Below are positions 54,651-64,000 of a DNA stretch of 64,000 bases, in pieces (position 1 is the first letter of the stretch; each line of letters starts with the position of its first letter). Source of the DNA: Enterobacter pseudoroggenkampii (GTDB lineage: Bacteria; Pseudomonadota; Gammaproteobacteria; Enterobacterales; Enterobacteriaceae); contig NZ_JAPMLV010000010.1 in assembly GCF_026420145.1 (NCBI RefSeq), positions 1 through 64,000 of the forward strand, read 5' to 3'. The notes below the pieces were generated by a model. The model was not told the DNA's origin. It saw only the letters and a program-made list of their open reading frames with translations, and ran no database searches. A program made the translations under genes and the position numbers.

Positions 54651-55271
54651 TTATTTTTTAGCGGCGAAACGTGCTGCAGCTTCGTCCCAGTTCACCACGT
54701 CCCAGAAGGCTTTGATGTAGTCCGGGCGACGGTTCTGGAATTTCAGGTAGTAAGCGTGTTCCCACACGTCCAGACCCAGGATTGGGAAGCCGGATGCGCC
54801 AGAGATCGCTTCACCCATCAGCGGGGAGTCCTGGTTAGCAGTAGAAACCACCGCCAGTTTGTCACCTTTCAGAACCAGCCACGCCCAGCCAGAGCCGAAA
54901 CGAGTAGCAGCGGCTTTTTCGAACTCCGCTTTGAAGTTGTCCACGGAACCGAAGTCGCGCTCGATAGCCGCTTTCAGGTCGCCCTGCAGGGTGGTACCGG
55001 TTTTCAGGCCTTTCCAGAACAGGCTGTGGTTAGCGTGGCCGCCAGCGTTGTTACGCAGAACGGTTTTCTTGTCCGCTGGCAGCTGGTCCAGCTTGGTGAT
55101 CAGCTCTTCAACAGGCAGGTTAGCGAACTCTGGCAGGCTTTCCAGCGCGGCGTTCGCGTTGTTCACATAGGTCTGATGGTGTTTAGTGTGATGGATTTCC
55201 ATCGTCTGCTTGTCGAAATGCGGTTCCAGTGCGTCGTAGGCATACGGCAGGGATGGCAGTGTATAACTCAT
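54651..55271 (-). CDS. sodA: Manganese superoxide dismutase
   Basis: SodA converts superoxide to hydrogen peroxide and oxygen. The 206-residue product begins [20 protein letters not shown]. Metal ligands are His27 in MEIHHTKHH, His82 in [10 protein letters not shown], and Asp168 and His172 in DVWEHAYYL. The GAGWAW-type segment and second-shell glutamine favour manganese. A Fur box lies upstream, as expected for iron control. Codon use looks like that of a highly expressed gene. Confidence 0.98.
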   Translation of the reverse strand: MSYTLPSLPYAYDALEPHFDKQTMEIHHTKHHQTYVNNANAALESLPEFANLPVEELITKLDQLPADKKTVLRNNAGGHANHSLFWKGLKTGTTLQGDLKAAIERDFGSVDNFKAEFEKAAATRFGSGWAWLVLKGDKLAVVSTANQDSPLMGEAISGASGFPILGLDVWEHAYYLKFQNRRPDYIKAFWDVVNWDEAAARFAAKK

Positions 55272-55346
55272 AATCCTCTCCATTATTGTCGGGCGGCACA
55301 GCTGTTAATGCCGCGTAAGCAGTTGGTTCATTATAGTTAATTAAAT

Positions 55347-55365
55347 GATATTGAAAATGATTATC
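55347..55365. promoter_or_regulatory. Fur box upstream of sodA
   Basis: GATATTGAAAATGATTATC matches the 19-bp Fur consensus GATAATGATAATCATTATC at most positions. It should let iron-loaded Fur repress sodA. Confidence 0.85.
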
Positions 55366-55474
55366 AATGCCGTAGTTTTTATAAGGTTATTCACATTCTG
55401 ACAAAAGCTAAAATGGGTAATTCACTCAGGAGGTTAACGGAAGATGCTGCCGCGAAGACGACAGCATTGTCGGG

Positions 55475-56023
55475 TTAGTTTTGTTCCGCCACCAGCAGCG
55501 CGTAAGTGTCTGGCTCCAGGGCTTTAAAGATGTGCGGCTGGTCGGCGGGATAACAAATGTAATCCCCTGCGCCGAGCTCTTCCGCCGCGTCAAGCAGGCC
55601 AACCAGCGCCCGTCCCTGCGTGACAATGATATGCTCAACCGAGCCTGGCGGATGCGGCTGGGAAATACGGTCAGCACCCGGCTGGGTCATCAGAAGATAA
55701 ACATCGCGGCGCGCGCCGGGGGGGCATGCGGCCAGTAAAATAGCCTCGTAATTAGCCTGTCCGGCGACCACTTTCGTCCCTTCGCCGCGGCGGATCACCT
55801 GTGTGGTCGGCAACTGCGGCTCAAGCAGGCGGGCGAAAGGAATATCCAGCGCCACGCAAAGCGACCACAGCGTTTCCAGGCTAGGGTTACCGTTGCCGGA
55901 CTCCAGCTGGGAAAGGGTGGATTTTGCGATCCCGGCACGGCGGGCAATTTCCGCCAGTGAAAGCCCGGTTCGCAGGCGTTCTCGCACCAGACTTTTGGCG
56001 ATCAGGCTGATCGGCTGCGTCAT
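55475..56023 (-). CDS. XRE-family regulator with cupin sensor domain
   Basis: The 182-residue protein has an N-terminal helix-turn-helix (LSLAEIARRAGIAKSTLSQLE, shown here in part; about residues 20-45) and a C-terminal cupin domain (about 105-175: PHPPGSVEHIIVTQGRALVG, GDYICYPADQPHIFKA). The layout is that of small-molecule-responsive repressors. It is divergent from azlCD, with a perfect palindrome between the starts, so azlCD are the likely targets. The ligand may be an amino acid, judging only from the neighbour. Confidence 0.9.
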   Translation of the reverse strand: MTQPISLIAKSLVRERLRTGLSLAEIARRAGIAKSTLSQLESGNGNPSLETLWSLCVALDIPFARLLEPQLPTTQVIRRGEGTKVVAGQANYEAILLAACPPGARRDVYLLMTQPGADRISQPHPPGSVEHIIVTQGRALVGLLDAAEELGAGDYICYPADQPHIFKALEPDTYALLVAEQN

Positions 56024-56046
56024 ATAACGGCCTCTTGTTCTATAAA

Positions 56047-56063
56047 ACGAACGAATCGTTCGT
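56047..56063. promoter_or_regulatory. Perfect palindrome between the XRE gene and azlC
   Basis: ACGAACGA-A-TCGTTCGT is a perfect 8-1-8 palindrome 24 bp from the XRE start and about 60 bp from azlC. It is the best candidate operator for the XRE-cupin regulator. Confidence 0.65.
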
Positions 56064-56125
56064 CTTGAAAATCAGTTTCGTTGCGTTCATTATAATGGAT
56101 ACACGTTCGATATGGCTAAAAATGT

Positions 56126-56785
56126 ATGAAGCATCATCTCTCTTGCCTGAAAGGCGACACCATAAAAGCAATTATCCTGGTCTGCCTCGCGGTGGGCGTG
56201 GTCGGGATGTCCTACGGCTCCCTGGCGATGGCCTACGGTTTCCCGGTCTGGGTACCGTTTGTACTCTCCATCACCGTACTCGCGGGCGCGTCAGAGTTTA
56301 TGTTTATCGGCATTGTGGCAAGCGGCGGTAACCCGCTGGCGGCCGCAGCCGCGGGGTTGCTGGTCAACGCGCGGCACGTGCCGTTTGGCGTGACGGTGCG
56401 TGAACTGGTAGGCAAGCGCGGCCTGAGCCTGTTGGGTTGCCACATTATGAACGACGAAAGCGTGGTGTTTGGCCTGTCGCAAAAAACCGCCGAGCAGCGT
56501 AAGGCCGCCTACTGGCTGTGCGGCTTAGGCGTCGCCATCGTCTGGCCGCTCGGCGCGCTGCTGGGCGCAATGGTTGGCAAACTGTTACCTGACCCGGAAA
56601 CCATCGGCCTGGACGCGGTATTCCCGGCCATATTACTGGCGCTGGTGGTTCCCGCATTTAAAAACCGTACCACGCTAATCCGCGCCTGCAGCGGTGCCGC
56701 GCTATCACTGGCTGCCGTGCCGTTTGCCCCGGTAGGATTACCGGTGCTGCTCTCTTTACTGGGTCTTGCTGCGAGGAAAAAATAA
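56126..56785 (+). CDS. azlC: AzlC-family amino-acid exporter, large subunit
   Basis: AzlC-type proteins, with AzlD, export branched-chain or related amino acids (in E. coli, YgaZH exports valine). The 219-residue protein has about five to seven hydrophobic segments and family blocks YGSLAMAYGFPVWVPFVLS, AGASEFMFIG and LLVNARHVPFG. The first ATG lacks a clear ribosome site, so the start is less certain. The stop overlaps the azlD start by 1 nt (TAATG). E. coli K-12 has no such pair at this place. Confidence 0.9.
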   Translation: MKHHLSCLKGDTIKAIILVCLAVGVVGMSYGSLAMAYGFPVWVPFVLSITVLAGASEFMFIGIVASGGNPLAAAAAGLLVNARHVPFGVTVRELVGKRGLSLLGCHIMNDESVVFGLSQKTAEQRKAAYWLCGLGVAIVWPLGALLGAMVGKLLPDPETIGLDAVFPAILLALVVPAFKNRTTLIRACSGAALSLAAVPFAPVGLPVLLSLLGLAARKK

Positions 56786-57108
56786 TGGGAAATATGACGT
56801 TTTTTATTCTCGGCATCGCCATTTTGTCTGCGGGAACGTACCTGATGCGTCTTGGCGGGGCGAAACTGGGCAGCAGGCTGGCACTGTCAGAACGCTCTCA
56901 GGCGCTGCTTTCAGACGCGGCAACAGTGCTGCTTTTTTCCGTGGCGCTGGCGACCACGTTTTATGAAGGCGAACATTTCGCAGGCATGGCGCGCGTGCTG
57001 GGCGTGGCGTTTGCGGTGTTTTTGGCCTGGCGGAAAATGCCGTTAATTGTGGTGATCGTGGCGGCGGCAGTGGTAACCGCGCTGCTGCGCGTGGCGGGCA
57101 TAAACTAA
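56785..57108 (+). CDS. azlD: AzlD-family amino-acid exporter, small subunit
   Basis: The 107-residue membrane protein has about four hydrophobic segments and the AzlD-type opening GTYLMRLGGAKLG. It is the expected partner of AzlC. Its start overlaps the azlC stop by 1 nt, so the two are translationally coupled. A terminator begins at the stop codon. Confidence 0.9.
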   Translation: MGNMTFFILGIAILSAGTYLMRLGGAKLGSRLALSERSQALLSDAATVLLFSVALATTFYEGEHFAGMARVLGVAFAVFLAWRKMPLIVVIVAAAVVTALLRVAGIN

Positions 57109-57133
57109 AAAAGCGCCCCGGGGGCGCTCTTTC
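57106..57133. terminator. Bidirectional terminator after azlD
   Basis: The stem AGCGCCCC-G-GGGGCGCT has an A-run before and CTTTC after it. It can serve azlD and, reading leftward with its T-run, the small DUF1471 gene. Confidence 0.85.
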
Positions 57134-57147
57134 GACGGTGTGACAGC

Positions 57148-57360
57148 TTATTTCGTCAGTTCAGCGGTCATGTGTACGCGGTTACCTGAGAACGCCTGGG
57201 TAATTTTGTAAGATGACGCGCCGGCTTCCTGAGCCTGAGCCGCGATTTTCGCTTCTGCGCCGTCAATGGTTGACGCGGTTGCGGTCACGGTCTGAGCAGC
57301 GAAAGAACCGAAAGAAGTAGCCAGAGCGATTACAGCGACAAAAGTTTTGATGCTTTTCAT
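57148..57360 (-). CDS. Small periplasmic YdgH/BhsA/McbA-like (DUF1471) protein
   Basis: The 70-residue protein has a signal peptide (MKSIKTFVAVIALATSFGSF, cut after FAA) and one DUF1471 domain of about 48 residues with the typical A-E/K-I-A-A-Q-A...Y-K-I-T pattern and VHMTAELTK ending. Members such as BhsA and McbA are linked to stress and biofilm changes in E. coli; which of them this equals is unclear. It is followed by the terminator shared with azlD. Confidence 0.88.
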   Translation of the reverse strand: MKSIKTFVAVIALATSFGSFAAQTVTATASTIDGAEAKIAAQAQEAGASSYKITQAFSGNRVHMTAELTK

Positions 57361-57474
57361 AATATAAACCCTTTCATTAAGTTGTTTAGGTAAGGCACCG
57401 TGCCTTGATGAGATAAATACTAGACCTCATCATGAACAACTAAAAGCGGAAGGATTTGCTATTATCATTCAAAA

Positions 57475-58311
57475 TTATTGATTAAGAATTAATCGCTGTG
57501 GATGGGTATAAATGGTTGCCCTTCCCGGCTTGCAGAAGCCCACCAGCGTCAGGTTACAGCGCTCCGCCACCTTCACCGCCAGCGTCGTTGCGGCTGAGAC
57601 CGCAAACAGAATTTCCACACCGCACATCGCGGATTTTTGCACCATCTCGTAGCTGGCCCGGCTGGAAACGAGAGCCGCCCCCTGCTTCCAGACGTCACTT
57701 TCACGCGCCCGGCGCCCCAGCAGCTTATCCAGCGCCACATGGCGGCCAACGTCCTCATGCCCACCGGCAATCTCTCCCGACGGCAACACCCATGCCGCCG
57801 CGTGCGTACAGCCGCTCAGCTGGCCGATGGGCTGTACATCGTTCAGGTGCTCAAGCGCATGGTCGAGGTGAGCCAGATTAAAGGTCTGAGTAAACGACAA
57901 TGGCGCAACGGGTTTACCAATATCATTGAGTTGCTCAACGCCACAGACGCCGCAGCCGGTACGCCCGGCCAGCGCGCGGCGGCGCTCTTTCAGCCCCATA
58001 AAGCGGCGGCTGGAGAGTTCGATTTGCACTTCGAGACCGTTGCAGGCCTGCACCACGTCCATGCCGTAGATGTCTTGCGGATGCTCGATGATGCCTTCCG
58101 AGAGGGAAAAACCGATGGCGAACAGCTCAAGATCTTTTGGCGAAGCCATCATCACGACATGCGAGATACCGTTGTAAACGAGCGCAACGGGCACTTCTTC
58201 CGCCAGAAAATCCGGCGTGGCATGGGTGATGTGGGGCGGTCTGTGTACCGACAGTTCCACAATGCCCGCAGGCAGTGGTGACGAGTGGGGAGCACGGTTT
58301 TGTTTAGACAC
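57475..58311 (-). CDS. fdhD: Formate dehydrogenase sulfurtransferase FdhD
   Basis: FdhD passes sulfur from IscS to the molybdenum cofactor of formate dehydrogenases, which is needed for their activity. The GTG at 58311 was chosen (AGGAA 8 nt upstream) and gives 278 residues, against 277 in E. coli. The catalytic CxxC is in [13 protein letters not shown]. The family block [16 protein letters not shown] and the C-terminal [16 protein letters not shown] are intact. The N-terminal 30 residues differ from E. coli. It is divergent from fdoG, one of its client enzymes. Confidence 0.95.
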   Translation of the reverse strand: MSKQNRAPHSSPLPAGIVELSVHRPPHITHATPDFLAEEVPVALVYNGISHVVMMASPKDLELFAIGFSLSEGIIEHPQDIYGMDVVQACNGLEVQIELSSRRFMGLKERRRALAGRTGCGVCGVEQLNDIGKPVAPLSFTQTFNLAHLDHALEHLNDVQPIGQLSGCTHAAAWVLPSGEIAGGHEDVGRHVALDKLLGRRARESDVWKQGAALVSSRASYEMVQKSAMCGVEILFAVSAATTLAVKVAERCNLTLVGFCKPGRATIYTHPQRLILNQ

Positions 58312-58473
58312 AGCGGTATTCCTGAACAACCACGGAGGTGAGCCTGCTATTGCAGCATAATCCACAGGCGTTACGCATAGTATGGATCAACTTTTCGACA
58401 ACCATTCTCCTACTCATTTAGCAGGGGTGCAACCTGCCACCGGCTACACCGCTTTAACATGCAGAGCTGTTAA

Positions 58474-58489
58474 TGTGATCAATATCACA
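58474..58489. promoter_or_regulatory. CRP/FNR-type palindrome between fdhD and fdoG
   Basis: TGTGATCAATATCACA has perfect CRP half-sites (TGTGA-N6-TCACA). At the same time it reads GTGAT-N4-ATCAC, one mismatch per half from the FNR motif TTGAT-N4-ATCAA. It lies 163 bp from fdhD and 195 bp from fdoG. An inverted repeat ATCCCTC/GAGGGAT (58575-58596) lies nearer fdoG. Nothing else was found in this 372-bp gap. Confidence 0.65.
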
Positions 58490-58683
58490 CTTTATAATCA
58501 ACATGGTGATAATACGTTCACTTTGTATTAACGCCATTAGAACAGCGGTACCGACAATGTGGTATTCTGATGATATCCCTCGTGGAATTGAGGGATTAAC
58601 GCAAATTTTTCTCCTTTGCGGTCATTCTTCAACCGCGAAGTCAAAACTACATATGTAAGCAATGTCGAAACAAGGAGTGACCC

Positions 58684-61600
58684 ATGCAGGTCAGCAGAAG
58701 GCAGTTCTTTAAGATCTGCGCTGGCGGTATGGCAGGCACCACGGCAGCGGCACTGGGCTTTGCGCCCGGCGTAGCGCTGGCGGAAACGCGGCAGTATAAA
58801 CTGCTGCGCACCCGTGAAACCCGTAATACCTGTACGTACTGCTCTGTCGGTTGCGGGCTGTTAATGTATAGCCTCGGCGACGGTGCTAAAAACGCCAAAG
58901 CGTCTATTTTCCATATCGAAGGCGACCCGGATCATCCGGTCAACCGCGGCGCATTGTGCCCGAAAGGGGCCGGTCTGGTGGACTTTATCCACTCCGAAAG
59001 CCGCCTCAAATTCCCTGAATATCGCGCGCCTGGCTCCGACAAATGGCAGCAAATCAGCTGGGAAGAGGCGTTTGATCGCATCGCAAAACACATTAAAGAA
59101 GACCGCGATGCCAACTTTGTTGAGAAGAACGCCGACGGCGTTACGGTCAACCGCTGGCTCTCCACCGGGATGCTGTGTGCCTCTGCTTCCAGCAACGAAA
59201 CCGGTTATTTAACCCAGAAATTTACGCGCGCACTCGGTATGCTCGCGGTCGACAACCAGGCGCGTGTCTGACACGGACCAACGGTAGCAAGTCTTGCTCC
59301 AACATTTGGTCGCGGTGCGATGACCAACCACTGGGTCGACATCAAGAACGCCAACCTCATTGTGGTGATGGGCGGTAACGCCGCTGAAGCGCACCCTGTC
59401 GGGTTCCGCTGGGCGATGGAAGCCAAAATCCACAACGGTGCGAAACTGATTGTGATCGATCCCCGCTTTACGCGTACTGCGTCAGTGGCGGATTTCTACA
59501 CCCCTATTCGTTCAGGTACTGACATCACTTTCCTGTCAGGCGTATTGCTGTACCTGATGACCAACGAAAAATACAACCGCGAATACACCGAAGCCTATAC
59601 CAACGCCAGCCTGATCGTGCGTGAGGATTACCACTTCGAAGATGGCCTGTTCAGCGGTTACGACGCCGAAAAACGCAAATACGATAAAACCAGCTGGAAC
59701 TACGAGCTGGATGAGAAAGGCTTTGCGAAGCGCGACACCACCCTGCAACACCCGCGCTGCGTGTGGAACCTGCTGAAAGAGCACGTCTCCCGCTACACGC
59801 CGGAAGTTGTCGAAAACATCTGTGGTACGCCGAAGGCGGACTTCCTGAAGGTGTGCGAGCTGATCGCCGAAACCAGCGCGAAAGATAAAACCGCGTCGTT
59901 CCTGTACGCCCTCGGCTGGACGCAACACTCCATCGGCGCGCAGAACATCCGCACCATGGCGATGGTTCAGCTGCTGCTCGGCAACATGGGGATGGCAGGC
60001 GGCGGCGTGAACGCCCTGCGCGGTCACTCCAACATTCAGGGTCTGACCGACCTCGGCCTGCTGTCTCAAAGCCTGCCGGGTTACATGAACCTGCCAAGCG
60101 AAAAACAGACCGACCTGCAAACCTACCTGACGGCCAGTACGCCGAAACCGCTGCTCGAAGGCCAGGTAAACTACTGGGGCAACTATCCGAAGTTCTTCGT
60201 CTCCATGATGAAAGCATTCTTCGGCGATAAAGCGACGGCGGAAAACAGCTGGGGCTTTGACTGGCTGCCGAAGTGGGACAAAGGCTACGACGTTCTGCAG
60301 TATTTCGAGATGATGCACCAGGGCAAAGTGAACGGCTATCTGTGCCAGGGCTTTAACCCGGTGGCCTCGTTCCCGAACAAGAACAAGGTTGTTGAGTCTC
60401 TGTCGAAGCTGAAGTTCCTGGTGACGATTGACCCGCTCAATACCGAGACCTCGACCTTCTGGCAGAATCACGGTGAATCGAACGACGTCGATCCGTCGAA
60501 GATTCAGACCGAAGTGTTCCGTCTGCCGTCAACCTGCTTCGCGGAAGAGAACGGGTCTATCGTTAACTCCGGACGCTGGCTGCAGTGGCACTGGAAAGGC
60601 GCGGACGCCCCGGGCATCGCCATGAACGACGGCGAGATCCTGGCCGGTATCTTCTTGCGCCTGCGTAAGATGTATGCGGAAGAAGGCGGCGCGAACCCGG
60701 AACCGGTCCTGAACATGACCTGGAACTACTCGACGCCGGAAAACCCTGCGCCAGAAGAAGTGGCGATGGAGAGCAACGGTAAGGCGCTGGCGGACGTTAT
60801 CGACCCGGCCACCGGCACCGTACTAGCGAAGAAAGGCGATCAGCTCAGCACCTTCGCGCACCTGCGCGATGACGGCACGACCTCCAGCGGCTGCTGGATC
60901 TTTGCCGGTAGCTGGACGCCGAAGGGCAACCAGATGGCCAACCGCGATAACGCCGATCCGTCGGGCCTCGGCAATACGCTGGGCTGGGCATGGGCATGGC
61001 CGCTTAACCGCCGCATCCTCTATAACCGCGCATCCGCTGACCCACAGGGCAACCCGTGGGATCCGAAGCGTCAGCTTCTGAAGTGGGACGGCGCGAAATG
61101 GGGCGGCGTGGATATTCCGGACTACAGCACTGCCGCACCGGGCAGCGACGTTGGGCCGTTTATCATGCAGCCTGAAGGGATGGGACGTCTGTTTGCTATC
61201 GATAAGATGGCGGAAGGTCCGTTCCCGGAACACTACGAGCCGTTTGAGACGCCGCTGGGCACCAACCCGCTGCACCCGAACGTGGTCTCTAACCCGGCAG
61301 CCCGTATCTTTAAGGGCGATTTCGAAGCGCTGGGTAAAAAAGACAAGTTCCCGTACGTGGGCACCACCTACCGTCTGACCGAGCACTTCCACTACTGGAC
61401 CAAGCACGCGCTGCTTAACGCCATCGCGCAGCCGGAACAGTTTGTGGAGATCGGCGAGAAGCTGGCGAACAAGCTCGGGATTGCCCATGGCGATACCGTG
61501 AAGGTCTCCTCTAACCGCGGCTACATTAAAGCCAAGGCGGTGGTGACCAAGCGTATTCGCACGCTGAACGTTCACGGTCAGCAGGTGGATACCATCGGTA

Positions 61601-61734
61601 TTCCGATTCACTGGGGCTATGAGGGCGTGGCGAAGAAAGGGTTCATTGCGAACACCCTGACGCCGTTCGTCGGCGATGCGAATACGCAGACGCCGGAGTT
61701 TAAGGCCTTCCTCGTGAACGTGGAAAAGGTGTAA
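58684..61734 (+). CDS. fdoG: Formate dehydrogenase-O major subunit (selenocysteine)
   Basis: FdoG oxidises formate in the periplasm at a molybdenum bis-MGD centre. The 1016-residue product includes selenocysteine 196 coded by TGA at 59269-59271; homology runs straight through it (NQARV-Sec-HGPTVA). A Tat signal with SRRQFFK is at the N-terminus. A [4Fe-4S] site follows in CTYCSVGCGLLMYS...CPKGAG, then the molybdopterin domains to the C-terminal NRGYIKAKAVVTKRI. fdoH begins 12 bp downstream. FdoG was chosen over FdnG because of fdhD/fdhE linkage. Confidence 0.97.
59269..59310 (+). promoter_or_regulatory. Bacterial SECIS element in fdoG
   Basis: The UGA codon is followed at once by CACGGACCAACGGTAGCAAG and TCTTGCTCC. 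This gives a stem with an AAGTCT apical region like that of E. coli fdnG/fdhF, which SelB binds. The selC tRNA and selAB genes are not in the window. Confidence 0.85.
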
Positions 61735-61746
61735 CGGAGACGACTT

Positions 61747-62649
61747 ATGGCTTATCAATCTCAAGACATTATCCGTCGTTCCGCGACTAATGGTTTCACG
61801 CCCGCGCCTCAGGCACGGGACCACCAGCAGGAAGTGGCGAAGCTTATCGACGTGACCACCTGTATCGGCTGTAAAGCCTGTCAGGTGGCGTGTTCAGAGT
61901 GGAACGATCTGCGTGACGAAGTGGGTCACAACGTCGGGGTGTACGACAACCCGGCGGACCTGACCGCCAAGTCCTGGACGGTGATGCGTTTCTCGGAAGT
62001 GGAGCAGAACGACAAACTGGAATGGCTTATCCGCAAAGACGGCTGTATGCACTGTGCGGATCCGGGCTGCCTGAAGGCATGTCCGTCAGAAGGGGCTATC
62101 ATTCAGTATGCCAACGGCATCGTCGACTTCCAGTCCGAACAGTGCATCGGCTGCGGCTACTGCATCGCGGGCTGTCCGTTCGACGTACCGCGCCTGAACC
62201 CGGAAGACAACCGCGTCTACAAATGCACCCTGTGCGTGGACCGCGTTACCGTCGGCCAGGAGCCTGCATGCGTGAAGACCTGCCCAACCGGCGCGATCCA
62301 ATTTGGCTCCAAAGAGGATATGAAAACGCTGGCGGCAGAACGCGTGGGCGAGCTGAAGACCCGTGGTTACGACAACGCGGGCCTGTACGATCCGGCCGGG
62401 GTTGGCGGTACGCACGTGATGTACGTGCTGCACCACGCCGATAAGCCGAACCTGTATCACGGCCTGCCGGAGAACCCGGAAATCAGCGCTACCGTGAAGT
62501 TCTGGAAAGGCATCTGGAAACCGCTGGCAGCGGTGGGCTTTGCTGCCACCTTCGCAGCGAGCATCTTCCACTACGTCGGCGTTGGTCCGAACCGCGCGGA
62601 AGAGGAAGACGACAACCTGCATGAAGAGAAAGACGAGGTGCGCAAATGA
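61747..62649 (+). CDS. fdoH: Formate dehydrogenase-O iron-sulfur subunit
   Basis: FdoH carries electrons from FdoG to the cytochrome subunit. The 300-residue protein has sixteen cysteines in four ferredoxin-like clusters ([43 protein letters not shown]...CVKTC). One C-terminal membrane helix lies at about 255-280, followed by an acidic tail. It travels with FdoG through Tat. It overlaps fdoI by 4 nt (ATGA). Confidence 0.97.
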   Translation: MAYQSQDIIRRSATNGFTPAPQARDHQQEVAKLIDVTTCIGCKACQVACSEWNDLRDEVGHNVGVYDNPADLTAKSWTVMRFSEVEQNDKLEWLIRKDGCMHCADPGCLKACPSEGAIIQYANGIVDFQSEQCIGCGYCIAGCPFDVPRLNPEDNRVYKCTLCVDRVTVGQEPACVKTCPTGAIQFGSKEDMKTLAAERVGELKTRGYDNAGLYDPAGVGGTHVMYVLHHADKPNLYHGLPENPEISATVKFWKGIWKPLAAVGFAATFAASIFHYVGVGPNRAEEEDDNLHEEKDEVRK

Positions 62650-63281
62650 GAAAACGTGACACCATCGTGCGCTACACCGCGCCGGAACGCATCAACCACT
62701 GGGTCACCGCCTTCTGCTTCATGCTGGCGGCGATAAGCGGGCTGGGGTTCTTCTTCCCGTCCTTCAACTGGCTGATGCAGATCATGGGGACACCACAGCT
62801 GGCGCGCATCCTGCACCCGTTTGTGGGCGTCATCATGTTCGCGTCGTTCATCATCATGTTTTTCCGCTACTGGCACCATAACCTAATCAATCGGGATGAT
62901 ATCTTTTGGGCGAAGAATATTCGTAAGATCGTCGTCAACGAGGAAGTGGGTGATACCGGGCGTTATAACTTCGGCCAGAAATGCGTATTCTGGGCGGCGA
63001 TTATCTTCCTGGTCCTGTTGCTGGTGAGCGGCGTGATCATCTGGCGTCCGTACTTTGCGCCTGCTTTCTCAATCCCGGTGATCCGATTCGCGCTGATGCT
63101 GCATTCATTTGCCGCAGTGGCGTTAATTGTGGTTATCATGGTGCATATCTACGCCGCCCTTTGGGTGAAAGGCACCATTACCGCGATGGTGGAAGGATGG
63201 GTAACCAGTACGTGGGCGAAGAAACATCACCCGCGCTGGTACCGTGAAGTCCGCCAGAAACAGGAAAAGTCATCTGAATGA
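62646..63281 (+). CDS. fdoI: Formate dehydrogenase-O cytochrome b556 subunit
   Basis: FdoI takes electrons to the quinone pool through two hemes b. The 211-residue protein has four membrane helices with the heme-ligand histidines in [32 protein letters not shown] and MVHIYAALW. It overlaps fdoH upstream and fdhE downstream, each by 4 nt, so fdoGHI-fdhE is one message. Confidence 0.97.
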   Translation: MRKRDTIVRYTAPERINHWVTAFCFMLAAISGLGFFFPSFNWLMQIMGTPQLARILHPFVGVIMFASFIIMFFRYWHHNLINRDDIFWAKNIRKIVVNEEVGDTGRYNFGQKCVFWAAIIFLVLLLVSGVIIWRPYFAPAFSIPVIRFALMLHSFAAVALIVVIMVHIYAALWVKGTITAMVEGWVTSTWAKKHHPRWYREVRQKQEKSSE

Positions 63282-64000
63282 GTATTCGCATAATCCCGCA
63301 AGATGAGCTGGGGTCGAGCGAGAAACGCACGGCGGATTATATTCCGCCGTTGTTATTCCCCAGACTCAAGAACCTCTACAACCGCCGCGCAGAGCGTCTG
63401 CGCGAGCTGGCAGAGAACAACCCGCTGGGCGATTTTCTGCGCTTTGCCGCGCTGGTCGCCCACGCGCAGGAAGTGGTGCTGTACGACCATCCCCTGCAAA
63501 TGGACCTGACCGCGCGCATCAAAGAAGCCAACGCGCAGGGCAAGCCGCCGCTGGACATTCACGTCCTGCCGCGCGACAAGCACTGGCAGAAGCTGCTGCA
63601 TTCGCTGATTGCCGAGCTGAAGCCCGAGATGAGCGGTACCGCGCTGTCGGTCATTGAGAATCTGGAAAAAGCGTCCGAACAAGAGCTGGAAGAGATGGCA
63701 AGCGCGCTGTTTGCCTCTGACTTCTCGCTGGTGAGCAGCGATAAAGCGCCGTTTATCTGGGCTGCCCTGTCGCTCTACTGGGCGCAAATGGCAAGCCTGA
63801 TCCCGGGCAAAGCGCGCGCAGAATACGGCGAAGCGCGCCAGTTCTGCCCGGTCTGCGGCTCCATGCCGGTATCGAGCATGGTGCAAATCGGCACCACGCA
63901 GGGGCTGCGCTACCTGCACTGCAACCTGTGTGAAACCGAGTGGCACGTGGTGCGCATCAAGTGCAGCAACTGCGAGCAGACCCGCGATCTGAACTACTGG
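63278..64000 (+). CDS. fdhE: Formate dehydrogenase accessory protein FdhE (3' end cut by window)
   Basis: FdhE is a cytoplasmic factor needed for maturation of respiratory formate dehydrogenases and binds their catalytic subunit. The 241 codons seen start [20 protein letters not shown] and match E. coli FdhE (309 residues), so about 68 residues are missing off the right edge. Rubredoxin-like zinc/iron motifs are visible: [16 protein letters not shown] and KCSNCEQ. The start overlaps the fdoI stop by 4 nt. Confidence 0.96.
   Translation, partial: MSIRIIPQDELGSSEKRTADYIPPLLFPRLKNLYNRRAERLRELAENNPLGDFLRFAALVAHAQEVVLYDHPLQMDLTARIKEANAQGKPPLDIHVLPRDKHWQKLLHSLIAELKPEMSGTALSVIENLEKASEQELEEMASALFASDFSLVSSDKAPFIWAALSLYWAQMASLIPGKARAEYGEARQFCPVCGSMPVSSMVQIGTTQGLRYLHCNLCETEWHVVRIKCSNCEQTRDLNYW

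Noticed and set aside
50640..57400. A prophage or genomic island
   Set aside because: The region differs from E. coli in gene content, but there is no integrase, tRNA attachment site, phage gene or flanking repeat. It is called only a variable core interval.
59260..59275. In-frame TGA that seems to break fdoG into a 195-codon and a later long frame
   Set aside because: Family homology continues unbroken in the same frame, the position equals Sec196 of FdoG/FdnG, and a SECIS-like hairpin follows, so it is recoding and not a pseudogene.

Overview
The window is a contiguous piece of core chromosome from a member of the Enterobacteriaceae. Most proteins can be matched residue by residue to Escherichia coli K-12 counterparts, and the gene order follows the E. 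coli btuB-to-fdoGHI arc. The genes inserted or lost relative to E. coli, and the repeat content, fit Enterobacter or a close relative. The species cannot be fixed from this sequence alone. No prophage, insertion sequence, CRISPR array or tRNA was seen.

Layout. 0-0.33 kb: promoters P1/P2 and boxA leader of an rRNA operon running off the left edge. 0.3-4.4 kb: murI, btuB with its cobalamin riboswitch, and divergent trmA. 4.5-8.3 kb: yijD, fabR, sthA, oxyR and the small RNA oxyS. 8.3-12.8 kb: divergent argCBH/argE with ARG boxes. 13-18.5 kb: ppc, an AraC-type regulator, fsaB and gldA. 18.6-26.5 kb: katG, metF, metBL, metJ, rpmE. 26.7-35.5 kb: priA, cytR, ftsN, hslVU, menA, rraA, zapB. 35.9-42.2 kb: glpFKX, fpr, yiiR, yiiQ, tpiA. 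42.3-50.6 kb: an SLC13-type permease, cdh, sbp, pfkA, fieF, cpxP with the CpxQ small RNA, cpxRA. 50.7-57.4 kb is the most variable part: an MFS transporter/TIM-barrel protein/GntR regulator cluster, yiiM, sodA, an XRE-cupin regulator divergent from azlCD, and a small periplasmic protein. 57.5-64 kb: fdhD, fdoGHI (UGA read as selenocysteine) and a truncated fdhE.

Themes. Oxidative stress (oxyR, oxyS, katG, sodA, fpr, sthA), methionine synthesis under MetJ (metF, metBL, metJ), arginine synthesis under ArgR, glycerol use (glpFKX, gldA, fsaB, tpiA, pfkA), envelope stress (cpxPRA, CpxQ, a sigma32-driven hslVU) and formate oxidation (fdoGHI with accessory fdhD and fdhE).

The best candidate for something undescribed is the gene-poor 34.72-35.20 kb stretch between rraA and zapB. 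It holds a good promoter, a structured leader of about 140 nt, a 35-residue hydrophobic peptide with its own ribosome site, and a terminator. Just upstream, on the other strand, lies a possible RNA ending at the rraA terminator. It carries 16 nt (one G-U pair) complementary to the leader. This is the layout of divergent type I toxin-antitoxin loci such as zor-orz and dinQ-agr, but expression and function are inferred, not shown.
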